Made by a program: the position numbers and the translations under genes. Positions 10,801 to 23,644 of a DNA stretch of 64,000 nt are shown in pieces. The stretch's first letter is position 1. Each line of letters starts with the position of its first letter. Under the pieces are notes generated by a model. That model was not told where the DNA came from, made no database searches, and saw nothing but the letters and a program-made list of their open reading frames with translations. This DNA comes from Diphasiastrum complanatum (lineage: Eukaryota; Streptophyta; Lycopodiopsida; Lycopodiales; Lycopodiaceae), in contig CM055114.1 in assembly GCA_029204225.1 (NCBI GenBank), positions 17,463,849-17,527,848 of the forward strand, read 5' to 3'.

Positions 10801-13692
10801 GAGACATTGAATAACAATCTAGAATTTTCATACAAATAATCTCTCTATGGAATAATTTTCATTAATCATTAGGGCCCTTTTTGGACTCAAAAAGGCCTCT
10901 TCCTTGCCTAAACAAATTTCTTAATCATAATCAATTTAGTGCTAATCAATTTTATGTGGCACCTTCACCTTTGGTTACCACATAGGGTGAGCATGAATTA
11001 AGGGCTAAATGTAAGTCTCATTTTCATAGACTTTTGTAGATTTGTTGCATAGATTTTAATAGGTAACTAATAGGTAAGTTACAAAATAGAACTAGGATTG
11101 GGTTAGACTAGGACAACAGACTAGGACAACCTTATCATTGTCTTTATTGCAATAGGACAACGCTTGGACCCTAGGCATGACAACCTAACATAGGCCTAAG
11201 AATCTTATACCATACTCATTTCACAATAAAATTGACCTCATTTGATTAAATGATATTACAAAGTTTTACATTGTTGGAGATTAGAAGGCAAAGAACATAT
11301 CGATCTATTGGTAGATGTTCCTCCTAAATTTTGTAACGTGCATTGTTAAGGGTTGTTGGGGATGGTACTAACGGACTCCTTCGACTATTGTCAAGAAATG
11401 CATGGCAAATACGACAAACATTTATATTTTGAATATGAATGAGAGCTTAAAATCATTACACGTTGGTGGAAGAGGTAAATGGTTTAAAAATAGAGCTTGC
11501 CATTTTTGTTGCAAAGATTGAAGAATTGCAATCTTCAAACACTATTCTTTAGAGGACTATATATGGATTACAACGAAAGCGTAGAGTCTCAATGGATGAG
11601 CAAGCATCAAAAGAAAATACTAAGAGACGCAGACTAGAAGTTTTGACACCAGGTGGTGGTGCAAGGAAAAGATGTACGAGAGTCACAAAAGAGTTCTTAC
11701 AAAGGATGGTTGGAAAATGTTTTATTAAATAAAAGTATATGAAGCATTTCTTGAAAGGTAAAGATTTAATGAGAATTGTGGAAAATGAAACAAGTGATTC
11801 AATTTACTTAAAATTTGCAAAGCCGAATCCAAATGTTAAGGAGATGGTGTACGCATGTGACTAAGGAGGTTTGAGTCGTAAAGGTTTTAGAGCTTTAAAT
11901 TTTTTTATGAAAGGCTACAAAAATGAATTAAAATGTCATCAAATCTTACCTATATACAAACTAGTTGAATCTGCCAAACGAGAACACAATTCGATTTTGG
12001 TCTCTGAATTAGGAAAATTCCAACATATTCATGATTCTTTTACAATAATTAATAAGAAGAAAGGACCTACCATCCATTTTTGTTATCACCAAGGGTGTTG
12101 GATTTCATTCTTTCAATCATTTTGTAATGTGGAACTACTCTACAGTTTTACTCGCATTGTTGAGATAGTGTCAAAGGATTCGAGACCGTCTACAGAAATA
12201 CACGTATTGTCAAACCGACCTAAAACAATTTTTTGAGGGTTTCCAAATAACGACTTTAGGAGATTTGATAGTGGAGTCTTTTCCAATAGATATTTTGGGT
12301 CCAATCCATTATCTCCACATGGCACCTGCCAGGTGGATAACAACACATTTCGTTAGGGCTGTGCCATCAACAACTATAAATAGATTAGTAGATTAGTTCA
12401 TTTCAAGTTGAATCAGTTTAAATTTTAGGAGTAGTCACTCTTCTTCTTCTCCTCTCTCTTGGTTTTACCATAGGTGTAGATTGATCATTAATAAGCTATC
12501 ATGATTATAGTTTGTGTATGAGCAAAATTTCTAGCAGATTAGATGCACTATTATTATAGTGCAATAAGAGTAGACAACAGATGTATTTTCCATCATTCAA
12601 AAATACATACCGATTTCGATAATTCGACACATGACTTGTCTTGTTCTGCTCCATTCTATTATATATGCTATTATGATCCGAGTTTTGATAATTGGCAATG
12701 AAGAGATCTTTCTTTATCATTCATTTTTTCACACTTGTGAATGATAATAAGTTGTGTTGAATCTTCTCTCTTCTATGGATGAGACTTTTGTATAATGTTT
12801 GTTACTTATATTAAATCCTTCCAACAAGTGTTCTTCTTTCAATATTAATTACTCATCAACAAAGAATTTTTTTTCTAAAAACCTCTCCCCCCATGACTTT
12901 GTGCTAAATTAGGATTAAACATTGTCCATCATGACACTTATTATGTTTTAAGTGTCCCTTTTTAGAAATTTTCAATTGCAAATCAGTAGATATTCATTTA
13001 GTTATTTTATAATTTTTTAAAAAGATGATAAAAACTATAATCCCCAATACCTTAGCTTTCCATATAGAGTCATTTTATTAAGTGTTCTTCATTTAGTCTA
13101 ACAAGATCATAGCTTGTTTATTAAGGGCTTTCAACTACGGGGTTTTTTTCTTTTTCTTCTATAGATGGAGAAGCCTTATTTCCTAGAAGACCTACGTAGG
13201 CCTTGTGATGCAAGATGGGCTTGATATTTGTCATTTGGATTTTAAAATGAAGCTATCATGTTTACAAGACTTATGAGCATGAATGACATGAGTTAGTATC
13301 ATTCACGACGTGACTGCCTCTAAAAACTTCTATAATAATGCATCTTACTTCTACTCTCCTCTGTGAGTTCTTTTCATGTCCAAGATGGAACTTTCCTACT
13401 AAACCACTCAACATAACACTTTTTTGGTGCTTTGAAACTACTTATATCATGAAGAAACCTATTTTTAAGGGCATGGGAAACATGCCCTCTCACAATAAAA
13501 GAAAGCCACCTAAAGTCTTAGCACTAATTTTAAACTCAAGAGCAACTTAAGTCCCCTTTTACTACCAACACAAAAGTGTTCCATCAAATAATTTGTTTCT
13601 CCTCTCTCATAGTTGCTCCTTGGAATTGTTGCAAGGCAACATAATAAATCATACAATCACACTAGGAGATATGATTATACCTTCATCATCTT
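10801..13692. mobile_element. 2.9-kb insertion in copy 1 of the tandem repeat
   Basis: This segment is absent from copies 2 and 3 of the surrounding repeat. In those copies the left flank (ctcttgtgaaat) and right flank (gggccaaagatgatgaac) are joined through gaacctta. In copy 1 the flanks are separated by 2.9 kb and bounded on both sides by GAACCAT (10794-10800 and 13693-13699). This fits an insertion with a 7-base target duplication and two empty sites. No terminal inverted repeats or LTRs are visible. The alternative is a microhomology deletion in an ancestor of copies 2 and 3. Confidence 0.6.
11592..12236 (+). pseudogene. Unidentified reading frame inside the 2.9-kb insertion
   Basis: A single frame runs from an ATG at 11592 for about 215 codons with only two in-frame stops (after KCFIK and after VYACD). 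The N terminus is basic (ENTKRRRLEV, then GGGARKRCTRVTKEF) and could bind nucleic acid or act as a nuclear signal. The middle has GLSRKGFRALNFFMKGYKNE and then QILPIYKLVESAKREHNSI. I do not recognise the family. Its position in a segment that looks inserted makes an element-encoded protein likely, but that is inference. Confidence 0.45.
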
Positions 13693-13730
13693 GAACCATA
13701 AATGGGCCAAAGATGATGAACAAACATACG

Positions 13731-13758
13731 CCCCCCCCCCCCCCCCCCCCCCCCCCCC
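13731..13758. repeat. Poly-C tract, copy 1
   Basis: A run of 28 cytosines at the same place in the repeat unit as the C-rich tracts near 15245-15289 and 16768-16783. Such tracts are unstable and their assembled length is often unreliable. Confidence 0.9.
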
Positions 13759-14729
13759 TTTAAATGTAGCCTAGACCTTAAGTTTTGGAGTCTTGATTCC
13801 ATTTTAGTTCCATGGGTTGAGACATAGAAATTTCACTTTAGACTTGGGATAGGACAAACAAGAATTTAAGCTAGAATAATATGGTGGCATCGGGCTATAT
13901 GGTCTTTATGAAAGGATGTTAGCTTCAATGGACAAAAAAGACACCTTGGAATTTTAGACATTCATGAGGCACATTATCATAGGGGGATTCGGACTAGTGG
14001 CAACTACATTTGTCGTGCCCTTTCTCTTGCCACCCATTTTTTATGCCACGTATTGCAAGCTAATTGGCCTTTTTGAATCCTTATCATCCCATAGGTCCAC
14101 TTATGTGAAGTTGCCTTTGGCAATGTCCTCAAGTCCAAAATAGTGGCTTGAGGTGCCCTTATGTGGGAAGTTGCCACCTCATGTGTCACCATCTCAAAGT
14201 AAGTATGAAATGGAGGCATGTCCTTTGTCTTAATGGACCAAATGGATGATTATTTTCAATAAGAAACTTACGAGACAATAAGATATGAAACCACCCTTAC
14301 TATTTGCGTTAAGATTCTCACAAGGAACCTCCGTAAGAAACGTTGGAATAGAGTTAAAACAAATAGCTAAACAAAATGCATTGTTAAGTTGACATTTCCA
14401 ATGCAGATTCATATTTAATATATGGTTTTGGATTTCATAAAAATTAAAAAGAGTAGCATATTAGATGATGATTAATTTGATAACAATATTGCTTAAATTT
14501 CAAAAAAAACTAGGAGGATAAAATTTTGGACTCTACTTATATTGGAATATGTGAATGCCACCAAGTACCTAAGAAGACAAACCACCTATTGTTTTGAAGT
14601 TTTTTAAAAAAATTCTCAATGGCACCTAAACCTAGAGAATATTATAATGGACAATATATTGAACATGCTTGTTTCTTAACCAATAAATTATTAGGTAGGT
14701 AGTCAAGTTTTAGTTTGAGCTTATACTTC

Positions 14730-14731
<2 letters not shown>

Positions 14732-14793
<62 letters not shown>
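14732..14793. repeat. AC microsatellite, copy 1
   Basis: About 31 AC units ending the first copy of the 1.5-kb repeat. A GT counterpart sits in the inverted copy near 25800. Confidence 0.9.
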
Positions 14794-14794
<1 letters not shown>

Positions 14795-15244
14795 AACTAG
14801 ATCAAACCAAATGGGAGTGCCAAAAGATAGGAAATAGAATGTAGTACTGTGAGAAATTGTCAATTAGTTTGATCTAGTGCATTTGGCAATTTAGGCCAAT
14901 ATGCATCTTAAACTTAGATAATGAATATACATTCCAAAGTTGAACAAAAAAACTTGATGTTTCGATTATTTTGAGTACATTCAACTTTGTAGAGCAATGT
15001 AAACCTTCTCGAAGAAACTGATATGAATTTAAGGTATGGAATGTTATCAGCCTCCCAAGGAAATTTGCTTGACAAAGAAAATATTCCCATCATTATTCAC
15101 ATTTAGGCATGTTGAATGTCCACATGAATTATATACTGGCCGATGAGTTCCAAAGAACCCATAAAGATAAGATTCTCCAACAAAAGCAACTTAAAGCTCT
15201 TGTGAAATTGAACCTTAAGGGCCAAAGATGATGAACAAACAAGT

Positions 15245-15289
15245 TCCCCCCCTCCTCCCGCTTCCCCCCCCCCCCCCCCCCCCCCCCCC
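15245..15289. repeat. Poly-C tract, copy 2
   Basis: A C-rich tract interrupted by a few T and G bases, equivalent to the 28-C run in copy 1. Confidence 0.9.
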
Positions 15290-16230
15290 GCTAAAATGTA
15301 GCCTAGACCTTAAGTTTTGGAGTCTTGATTAGTTCCATGGGTTGAGACATAGAAATTTCACTTTAGACTTGGGATAGGACAAACAAGAATTTAAGCTAGA
15401 ATAATATGGTGGCATCGGGCTATATGGTCTATATGAAAGGATGTTAGCTTCATTGGACAAAAAAGACACCTTGGAATTTTAGACATTCATGAGGCATATT
15501 GGGATTCGGACTAGTGGCAATTACATTTGTCGTGCCCTTTCTCTTGCCACCCATTTTTTATGCCACGTATTGCAAGCTAATTGGCCTTTTTGAATCCTTA
15601 TCATCCCATAGGTCCACTTCTGTGAAGTTGCCTTTGGCAATGTCCTCAAGTCCAAAATAGTGGCTTGAGGTGCCCTTATGTGGGAAGTTGCCACCATCTC
15701 AAAGTAAGTATGAAATGGAGGCATGTCCTTTGTCTTAATGGACCAAATGGATGATTATTTTCAATAAGGAACTTGCGAGACAATAAGATATGAAACCACC
15801 CTTACTATTTGCGTTAAGATTCTCACAAAGAACCTCCGTAAGAAACGTTGGAATAGAGTTAAAACAAATAGCTAAACAAAATGCATTGTTAAGTTGACAT
15901 TTCCAATGCAGATTCATATTTAATATATGGTTTTGGATTTCATAAAAATTAAAAAGAGTAGCATATTAGATGATGATTAATCTGATAACAATATTGCTTA
16001 AATTTCAAAAAAAATTGAAAGGATAAAATTCTAGACTCTACTTGTATTGGAATATGTGATTGCCACCGAGCACCTAAGAAGACAAACCACCTATTGATTT
16101 GAAGTTTTTTTAAAAAAATCCCAATGGCACCTAAACCTAGACAATATTATAATGGAATATTGAACATGCTTGTTTCTTAACCAATAAATTATTAGGTAGG
16201 TAGTCAAGTTTTAGTTTGAGCTTATACTTC

Positions 16231-16231
<1 letters not shown>

Positions 16232-16314
<83 letters not shown>
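16232..16314. repeat. AC microsatellite, copy 2
   Basis: About 41 AC units, longer than in copy 1 but at the equivalent position. Confidence 0.9.
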
Positions 16315-16315
<1 letters not shown>

Positions 16316-16767
16316 CCAACTAGATCAAACCAAATGGGAGTGCCAAAAGATAGGAAATAGAATGTAGTACTGTGAGAAATTGTCAAGTAGTTTGATCTAG
16401 TGCATTTGGCAATTTAGGCCAATATGCATCTTAAACTTAGATAATGAATATACATTTCAAAGTTGAACAAAAAAACTTGATGTTTCGATTATTTTGAGTA
16501 CATTGAGTTTTGTAGAGCAATGTAAACCTTCTCGAAGAAACTGATATGAATTTAAGGTATGGAATGTTATCAGCCTCCCAAGGAATTTTGCTTGACAAAG
16601 CAAATATTCCCATCATTATTCACATTTAGGCATGTTGAATGTCCACATGAATTATATACTGGCAGATGAGTTCCAAAGAATCCATAAAGATAAGATTCTC
16701 CAACAAAAGCAACTTAAAGCTCTTGTGAAATGGAACCTTAAGGGCCAAAGATGATGAACAAACAAGT

Positions 16768-16783
16768 CCCCCCCCCCCCCCCC
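16768..16783. repeat. Poly-C tract, copy 3
   Basis: A short C run at the same point in the third copy of the repeat. Confidence 0.85.
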
Positions 16784-17370
16784 GCTTCCCCTCCGTTAAA
16801 TGTAGCCTAGACCTTAAGTTTTGGAGTCTTGATTAATTCCATGGGTTGAGACATAGAAATTTCACTTTAGACTTGGGATAGGACAAACAAGAATTTAAGC
16901 TAGAATAATATGGTGGCATCGGGCTATATGGTCTTTATGAAAGGATGTTAGCTTCAATGGACAGAAAAGACACCTTGGAATTTTAGACATTCATGAGGCA
17001 TATTATCATAGGGGGATTCGGACTAGTGGCAACTACATTTGTCGTGCCCTTTCTCTTGCCACCCATTTTTTTATGCCACATATTGCAAGCTAATTGGCCT
17101 TTTTGAATCCCTATCATCCCATAGGTCCACTTATGTGAAGTTGCCTTTGGCAATGTCCTCAAGTCCAAAATAGTGGCTTGAGGTGCCCTTATGTGGGAAG
17201 TTGCCACCTAATGTGCCACATGGTGAAAAATCAAAGTAAGTATGAAATGGGGCAATGTCCTTTTTCTTAATGGACCAAATGGATGACTATTTTCATTAAA
17301 GAACTTACGGGACAATAGGATATGAAACCACCCTTACTATATGCGTTAAGATTCTCACAAGGAACCTCAA

Positions 17371-18085
17371 TTACAAGCTAAGATTCACTAGCTATGCTAG
17401 AAAGCAGGACTTAAGCTAGAAAGCAGGAAGAGAATGCTCAAGGAGGCTAAAGAGGAGCAATCATCATAAACTGAATAAAGGAATACAATGATGCCCTACT
17501 TATACCCTCTCCCTGAATCAAATGGAGGAGTAGCAAACATCGGAGCAATATCCACGTGTAGCTGGGAATGAGTATCAAAGCACATATGAGCAACACTAAA
17601 GTATATGGCGGCAACATCCCCAAAAACTATCCAAGATAGGAGAAGGAACTCTCTCAAGGTACCTTGATAGTCTCGGAACACCAGAACAAAGTGGCAACTC
17701 GGCATCGGAGACCAAGCGATATGTGGCAACCTGAAATGACGGGGAACCTGAAGATCACCCGGACAAATAGTACTAGAAGCTAGAATGGAGGCAATAACCC
17801 AAGCCATCAGGATATGCCAAGCCTGGCAATGAGCAACAATCCAAGGAACAAATAGAGAGCCACATGCATAATCATAGAGATATTGGCACCATAGGTGATC
17901 AGTAATATGGAAAAACCAGTACCAATCAACAGGTCCAAATGAAAACCAAGCTATATGTAATAACCAGGAATGCCATATAGCCATAACATTGGCATGGACT
18001 ACATGAAACCTATATGTAGAAACACAAGGAGACTGAAGGATCCCCGTATATTCATCTAGAAAGCATAACAACAAAATTTAAATAT
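17371..18085. other. Unassigned spacer next to the SET frame
   Basis: A 192-codon open frame covers 17496-18074 on the minus strand. Its product is Trp/His/Phe-rich, has no motif I know and no similarity to the SET frame that follows it on the same strand. I treat it as probably non-coding. Confidence 0.4.
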
Positions 18086-18976
18086 TCACATTTGACTTAT
18101 TGTCTTTTGCAAACATTTAGGTAGAGGACGGTTGAAACTATACTTGATAAACAATTCCTCCCCAACCTTGATGAATCTAGTGGCATAGATCATTACATAA
18201 GTGCCCTTTACATTCGTAGTATAATATTCTTCTTTTCCATTGATGCGTTTTTCAAAATCACAATTCGTCAATAAAGGGTGGCCAATGGAACTATTTATAA
18301 ATGCAGCAATGTTTTCATGCACATCTGGACATCCATCAATGTATGTACGATTTGCCCTTGAGATGTTGCCTCCTTGCATGTGTTGCTCCTCTAAAGAGCA
18401 AGCATTTGAATTCAAGCCATATACTTGCATCCTCCATTGGTGACGACACAAAGCATGCCAATCACCCCAATTGTATTGAGGTCCTGCATATGGCATCAAT
18501 GTCACAACACTATATAGAGGGATCTCAATACTACTCAATGCAAAAAGGCCCAAACCAGTCTCAGGAAAGTGTTTACTAGGCATGATCATGTACATTCGAC
18601 CCCAACACGTAAATGGTGTTCCATTTAATGGTAATGGTGATTGGAGTGGCCAACACGAATATCTATTTCTAATGAAACTTTTTACTAATGGTTGCAAGCT
18701 AGGTGGAAGAGGAAGGTCAGACAAAAAACCTAGAATGTCTTTTGACACATCAACAGTGCATAGTAATTTGCAATTATCTTTCAAACTAGTCATACTACGT
18801 CCAAGACGTGTTCTCTGTTTTAAAGGGGTGGTCAAGTTTGTGAAATCCACGTGGAGTATCATGGAAGACTCGTGTGCAACGTCTAGGATAAGTGTGGTTG
18901 GGTGGTAAGAACGTTCTGGAGATTTGGAGACATGGATTGAATCGCAAGGCATTGATGAACTAATTATATCATGCAA
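18086..18976 (-). CDS. Divergent SET-domain reading frame
   Basis: A 296-codon open frame without interruptions. SET domains are protein-lysine methyltransferase folds that use S-adenosylmethionine. Visible motifs: the glycine-rich SET start ETGLGLFALSS (residues 139-149), VVTLMPYAG (157-165), YIDGCPDVHENIAAFINSS (212-230, the region of the cofactor-binding RFINHS box), NCDFE (238-242) and the C-terminal pseudoknot segment FIKVGEELFIKYSF (268-281). The normal His of NHS is Ser here, so activity is uncertain. No pre-SET or post-SET cysteine cluster is obvious. The listed frame opens with TTG; the first ATG is codon 9 (MPCDSIHVS). Just upstream, one frame off, is an open stretch (VAREIENIIDRINHMNIDFG, then DDALVDDDP) that may be an earlier exon or a frameshifted N terminus. 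A relic of the same domain end occurs beside the CACTA transposase at 35.5 kb. Confidence 0.72.
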   Translation of the reverse strand: MHDIISSSMPCDSIHVSKSPERSYHPTTLILDVAHESSMILHVDFTNLTTPLKQRTRLGRSMTSLKDNCKLLCTVDVSKDILGFLSDLPLPPSLQPLVKSFIRNRYSCWPLQSPLPLNGTPFTCWGRMYMIMPSKHFPETGLGLFALSSIEIPLYSVVTLMPYAGPQYNWGDWHALCRHQWRMQVYGLNSNACSLEEQHMQGGNISRANRTYIDGCPDVHENIAAFINSSIGHPLLTNCDFEKRINGKEEYYTTNVKGTYVMIYATRFIKVGEELFIKYSFNRPLPKCLQKTISQM

Positions 18977-20338
<1,362 letters not shown>

Positions 20339-20339
<1 letters not shown>

Positions 20340-22290
20340 ACTTGAGTGAGTCTATTATGGGTGATTGGATATGGAAATCAAGATTTCAAATTTGAATGCA
20401 AGTTACTCCAATGAATTTCACTATATTAGGGGTGATTAGATTTCAACTCATTATTTGTGTGTCCATTTTTTTGTGATTTAGACAAGGTAAATATACTTTC
20501 AAGATTCTTGAGATTGGACGAGAGTGAATCATTTTTTGTAGTGAAGATCTTTGTGGATTTTTCCTTTTAGAAACAAGTGAGAGATTACCTTCAAAGTATC
20601 GTGGCACTCATCCTATCACTCAATATTTATTGGCCAAACTATACTTGAAGTGCCATAAGGGTCAAAGATTAAAGCATTTCCAAAGAGCACTCTAAAGAGT
20701 TTACCTCACACACTCTTGGATCCTCTGTGTGCACTCCATTGGCCCAAATATGATCGTTGACAATCTTCCTTGTCCAAATCCTATGGCCTTTGCATTGTGT
20801 GCATGTATATGGTATCCTCTCATCATATTCTGGTTGAAACTGGTCTAAATTGACAAAATAGTCTTTTTAGTGCATGTGCAACCTTCATTTGTGATGGAGT
20901 GGTGTCTTGGATTTCCAAAGAGCAATATACTATATCACAATCCTCAACCAGATTGGAGTACATCACTATTACAAATAGAAATTTTTTGACATAAATCAAT
21001 ATACATACATTTGATGGATCAATAGGCAGTCTACGTCGACTGGTGGAAGAGCTTGAAGATGAGCCAATCAATAGTTATTCATTATATTTTAGTCTTGCTT
21101 GCTCCTTTTTTCTGTGATAGAGCTCACTCTAAATCATGTGGAGGTACGATAAGTTCCCTAGAATTCCTAATTCCAATCAAATGCCATTGTAAGAAAAAAT
21201 TTGCAAGAGAAATTATACAATGATATTCAAATAACAAATAAAGTGCAATTGATGTCAATATCAATAACAATATATACCTGCTGTTGCAATCATGCGATGA
21301 ATCGCTATCTGATGATGATGACATCATCGATGACATATACACACTGTAGCTAGCTACTCTATACCACATCATAAGTAATTATTATGAGACCATATGTATT
21401 GAACAGATACAATAAAATTTGTTAAAGACATGCCAACATCTGATCCATGTATATTTTAGTTATGCTTAATGAAAATCTAATATTCTAGTAACATTGCTAT
21501 CAAGAAAATTGCTTGGGTGGGGCAACACATAAAGATCACTCGACCAAAATCTTCACCAAAATCACTTGACCGAGAATCCATTACTTCAATTTGAGCTAAT
21601 TTGGTATAATATTTGTCATGTCCTAAATTGTCATTAAGTATCATAAACTTGCAATTTGAATATGATAGTATTGTAAGCCAAACTTCTTGACAATCTTGTC
21701 AGTTTTATCTCATCCATGTAGATAGTGTCACACACCAACAATTAGAAAGATATATCATATAGGCACATATCACTAAGGTCTTCAATATAACATAAATGCT
21801 TTTGATCATGAATCATGCAACCATTTAAGAGGTTACATGACAAAAACAATTTTTTTCAATTTGACCATATAATTATGTCATAAAATTATATCAAATCTAT
21901 GACACCTAGATTATTAACAAATGAAATATTTTATGACATCATCGATTTGACATAATATTATATCATAAAATCCTAAAGAACTTGTCAAATTACTTGTTTA
22001 ATAACAATATGTACTATCTTTGTATCTCATGATTTAATCTTGTATGGCAAATCTCAAAAAAAATAAAATTTATAACAATATAAAAGTAGTTTAACAATCA
22101 AATACTACCATAATAATCTTTGAGTTTTTTTTATGTTCCATCATATTAAAATATATATTATATATAAGATTTTATGTCAAATCTTATAATAAAATATTTT
22201 CATAAAATCTAGAAAAAATTATGACTTGCATGACATCTAAACCATGCAAGCCCATGTGGGGGACCCTCCCACGCATGAGAGAAAAAAAAA
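20339..22290. other. Unassigned AT-rich region
   Basis: No coding motif, LTR end or RNA gene is recognisable. Between 21800 and 22200 the sequence is very AT-rich with many short tat/ata runs. A motif like tgacataat.ttat.tcata recurs irregularly around 21840-21980. Confidence 0.5.
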
Positions 22291-22294
22291 ATTC

Positions 22295-22370
22295 CGCGTG
22301 GAACATCCACGCGTAGATAGCGCGTGGATTATCCATGCATGGATACCTTCTGCGTGGATAATCCATGCGA
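22295..22370. repeat. GCGTGGAT dyad cluster, left part
   Basis: Three short inverted repeats in 76 bases. CGCGTGGA-ACA-TCCACGCG (22295-22313) has perfect 8-base arms; then come GCGTGGATTATCCATGC (about 22322-22338) and GCGTGGATAATCCATGC (about 22352-22368). They share their core with the denser cluster at 23.26-23.60 kb. Confidence 0.8.
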
Positions 22371-23260
22371 AACTTGAATGCCCATAAAACCATATTTTCG
22401 TGAACATTCTTGCTCCTCTTCTTTTGCTTTCAAGTTTTAGTGCTCTTCCTAATCTAGTGTTTAGCTCTCTTGCTTGCTATTGCTCTTCCAAGCTCTATAG
22501 ATCTTGCTTGTTTGCTTTTGCTTGCTAGTGATCTTGCTCTTGCTATTGCTTGCAAGCTCGTGAAGGGAAAATTTATTCTCTCATCAATGTACTTTTTTTA
22601 AAATCAATATAATGTTTTGCCACTACATCATTCTTGCAAAAATGTTGAATGCATATATTTTTTTATTCATGAATGCAAATGTATAGTCTATTGAATGCCA
22701 ATGCATTTGTTGATGAATTCAATGCAATGTATAGTCTATTTAATGCACCTCTATTGAATGCAAATGTATACATTGATGAATTCCATGCCATGTATTTATT
22801 TTAGCACATGATTTGCATGCTAGAATGCACAATGGAAAGTAATAGAAACCACAATACAATGCATCAATAGATAACACATTAAGTTATCAACTAAATATCA
22901 AATGAATCAAAATAAATGCGAATTTACCTTTATTATTGTATTGCATGCACTTGATCTTTGCAATGAAAGCTCTTTTACTAATTTTCATATTCAAGCCTAT
23001 ATCACAAACAAAAAAGATCTTAAAACTTATACTAAAAGATTATGATCACAAAACACATACAACTAGCATCCATCAATGGACTAAAAACCCTAAACACTAT
23101 CAATATTCTCACTCACATTCATCTTCATCTCATCCTCACTCCCATCTTTTCTCTCTTTTTCTCTCTCTCACACAAAAGAAAAAAGAAGTCGACATCTAGT
23201 TTAGGAGCGAACCACATTTTGGTTCACGCGCCAAAAAAAAAAATTTGATCAAAAAAATTT
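22371..23260. other. Spacer between the two dyad clusters
   Basis: AT-rich and pyrimidine-rich sequence. Around 22430-22560 the word ttgct recurs (gctcttgcttgctattgctc type), and around 22660-22810 gaatgcaaatgtata-like words recur. Near its end gaaccacattttggttc (23209-23225) forms a further small inverted repeat. Confidence 0.5.
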
Positions 23261-23600
23261 GCGTGGATTATCCACGTGTGGATAATCCATGCGAAATCCA
23301 GAGACTTGGGGCCGTGAATACCGCGTGGATATAAAAAAAAAACTATCCACGCGATATCAATGGCCCCAACTCTCTGGATTTTGCGTGGATAAATTTTTTG
23401 TGCGTGGATTATCCACGCATGGATAATTTGCCACGCCATATCCATGCGAAAGCCGAGCCTATTTTTTTTTAATCTTACTATGGCGTGGATAATCCACGCC
23501 AAAATCAAATTTCCCTCTCCGGCTCCGTGCGTCGGAGGTTTGGTTGGGTGCCGGTTGTCGGAGTTGGCGTGGAAGATCCACGTGTGGATAATCCACGTGA
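23261..23600. repeat. GCGTGGAT/ATCCACGC palindrome cluster with long hairpin
   Basis: At least six dyads with the core GCGTGGAT-(A/T)-ATCCACGC. TGCGTGGATTATCCACGCA (23401-23419) and GGCGTGGATAATCCACGCC (23482-23500) have perfect 9-base arms with one central base. CGCGTGGATA and TATCCACGCG (23322-23331, 23344-23353) are 10-base perfect arms around an A-rich loop. That hairpin extends outward through aatccagaga.ttggggcc to arms of about 40 bases (23291-23331 against 23344-23385) with few mismatches. The order of dyads on each side partly mirrors too. No transposase or LTR explains it. Confidence 0.8.
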
Positions 23601-23644
23601 TTTGAATTTCATGGCCTCCAGCCAATTACGGAAAACTGTTGTTG

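Larger units (their letters stand above)
10495..17370. repeat. Tandem array of a 1.5-kb repeat (three copies)
   Basis: The same unit occurs three times head to tail. In order it contains a block beginning acattccaaagttgaac (10503, 14930, 16452), a junction at gaacc, a poly-C tract, a block beginning tgtagcctagaccttaag (13765, 15297, 16801), a conserved block around 14000-14420, and an AC tract ending in ccaactagatcaaacc. Spacing is 1532 and 1504 bases. Copy 1 is lengthened by a 2.9-kb insertion, and copy 3 is cut off near 17370. The units carry no convincing coding capacity. The minus-strand frame at 14004-14219 recurs in all copies but only because the DNA does. Confidence 0.85.

Noticed and set aside
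14004-14219. Conserved minus-strand frame in all three repeat copies
   Set aside because: It recurs only because the DNA is tandemly duplicated. The copies differ by a frame-preserving deletion in one and by frameshifting changes in another, and no motif is present.
17496-18074. 192-codon minus-strand open frame next to the SET frame
   Set aside because: The Trp/His/Phe-rich product has no motif and no family resemblance. It is likely a chance frame in DNA with few stop trinucleotides on that strand.
23083-23098. Telomere-like aaaccctaaac
   Set aside because: It is a single occurrence of the plant telomere unit with no tandem repetition, so not an interstitial telomere tract.
22295-23600. 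CRISPR-like array
   Set aside because: The repeated units are variable palindromes without regular spacers, and the genome is clearly a plant nuclear genome with no cas genes.
23224-23625. 133-codon minus-strand frame with repeated WIIHA
   Set aside because: It is the translation of the GCGTGGAT palindromes. The periodicity comes from the DNA motif, not from a protein.
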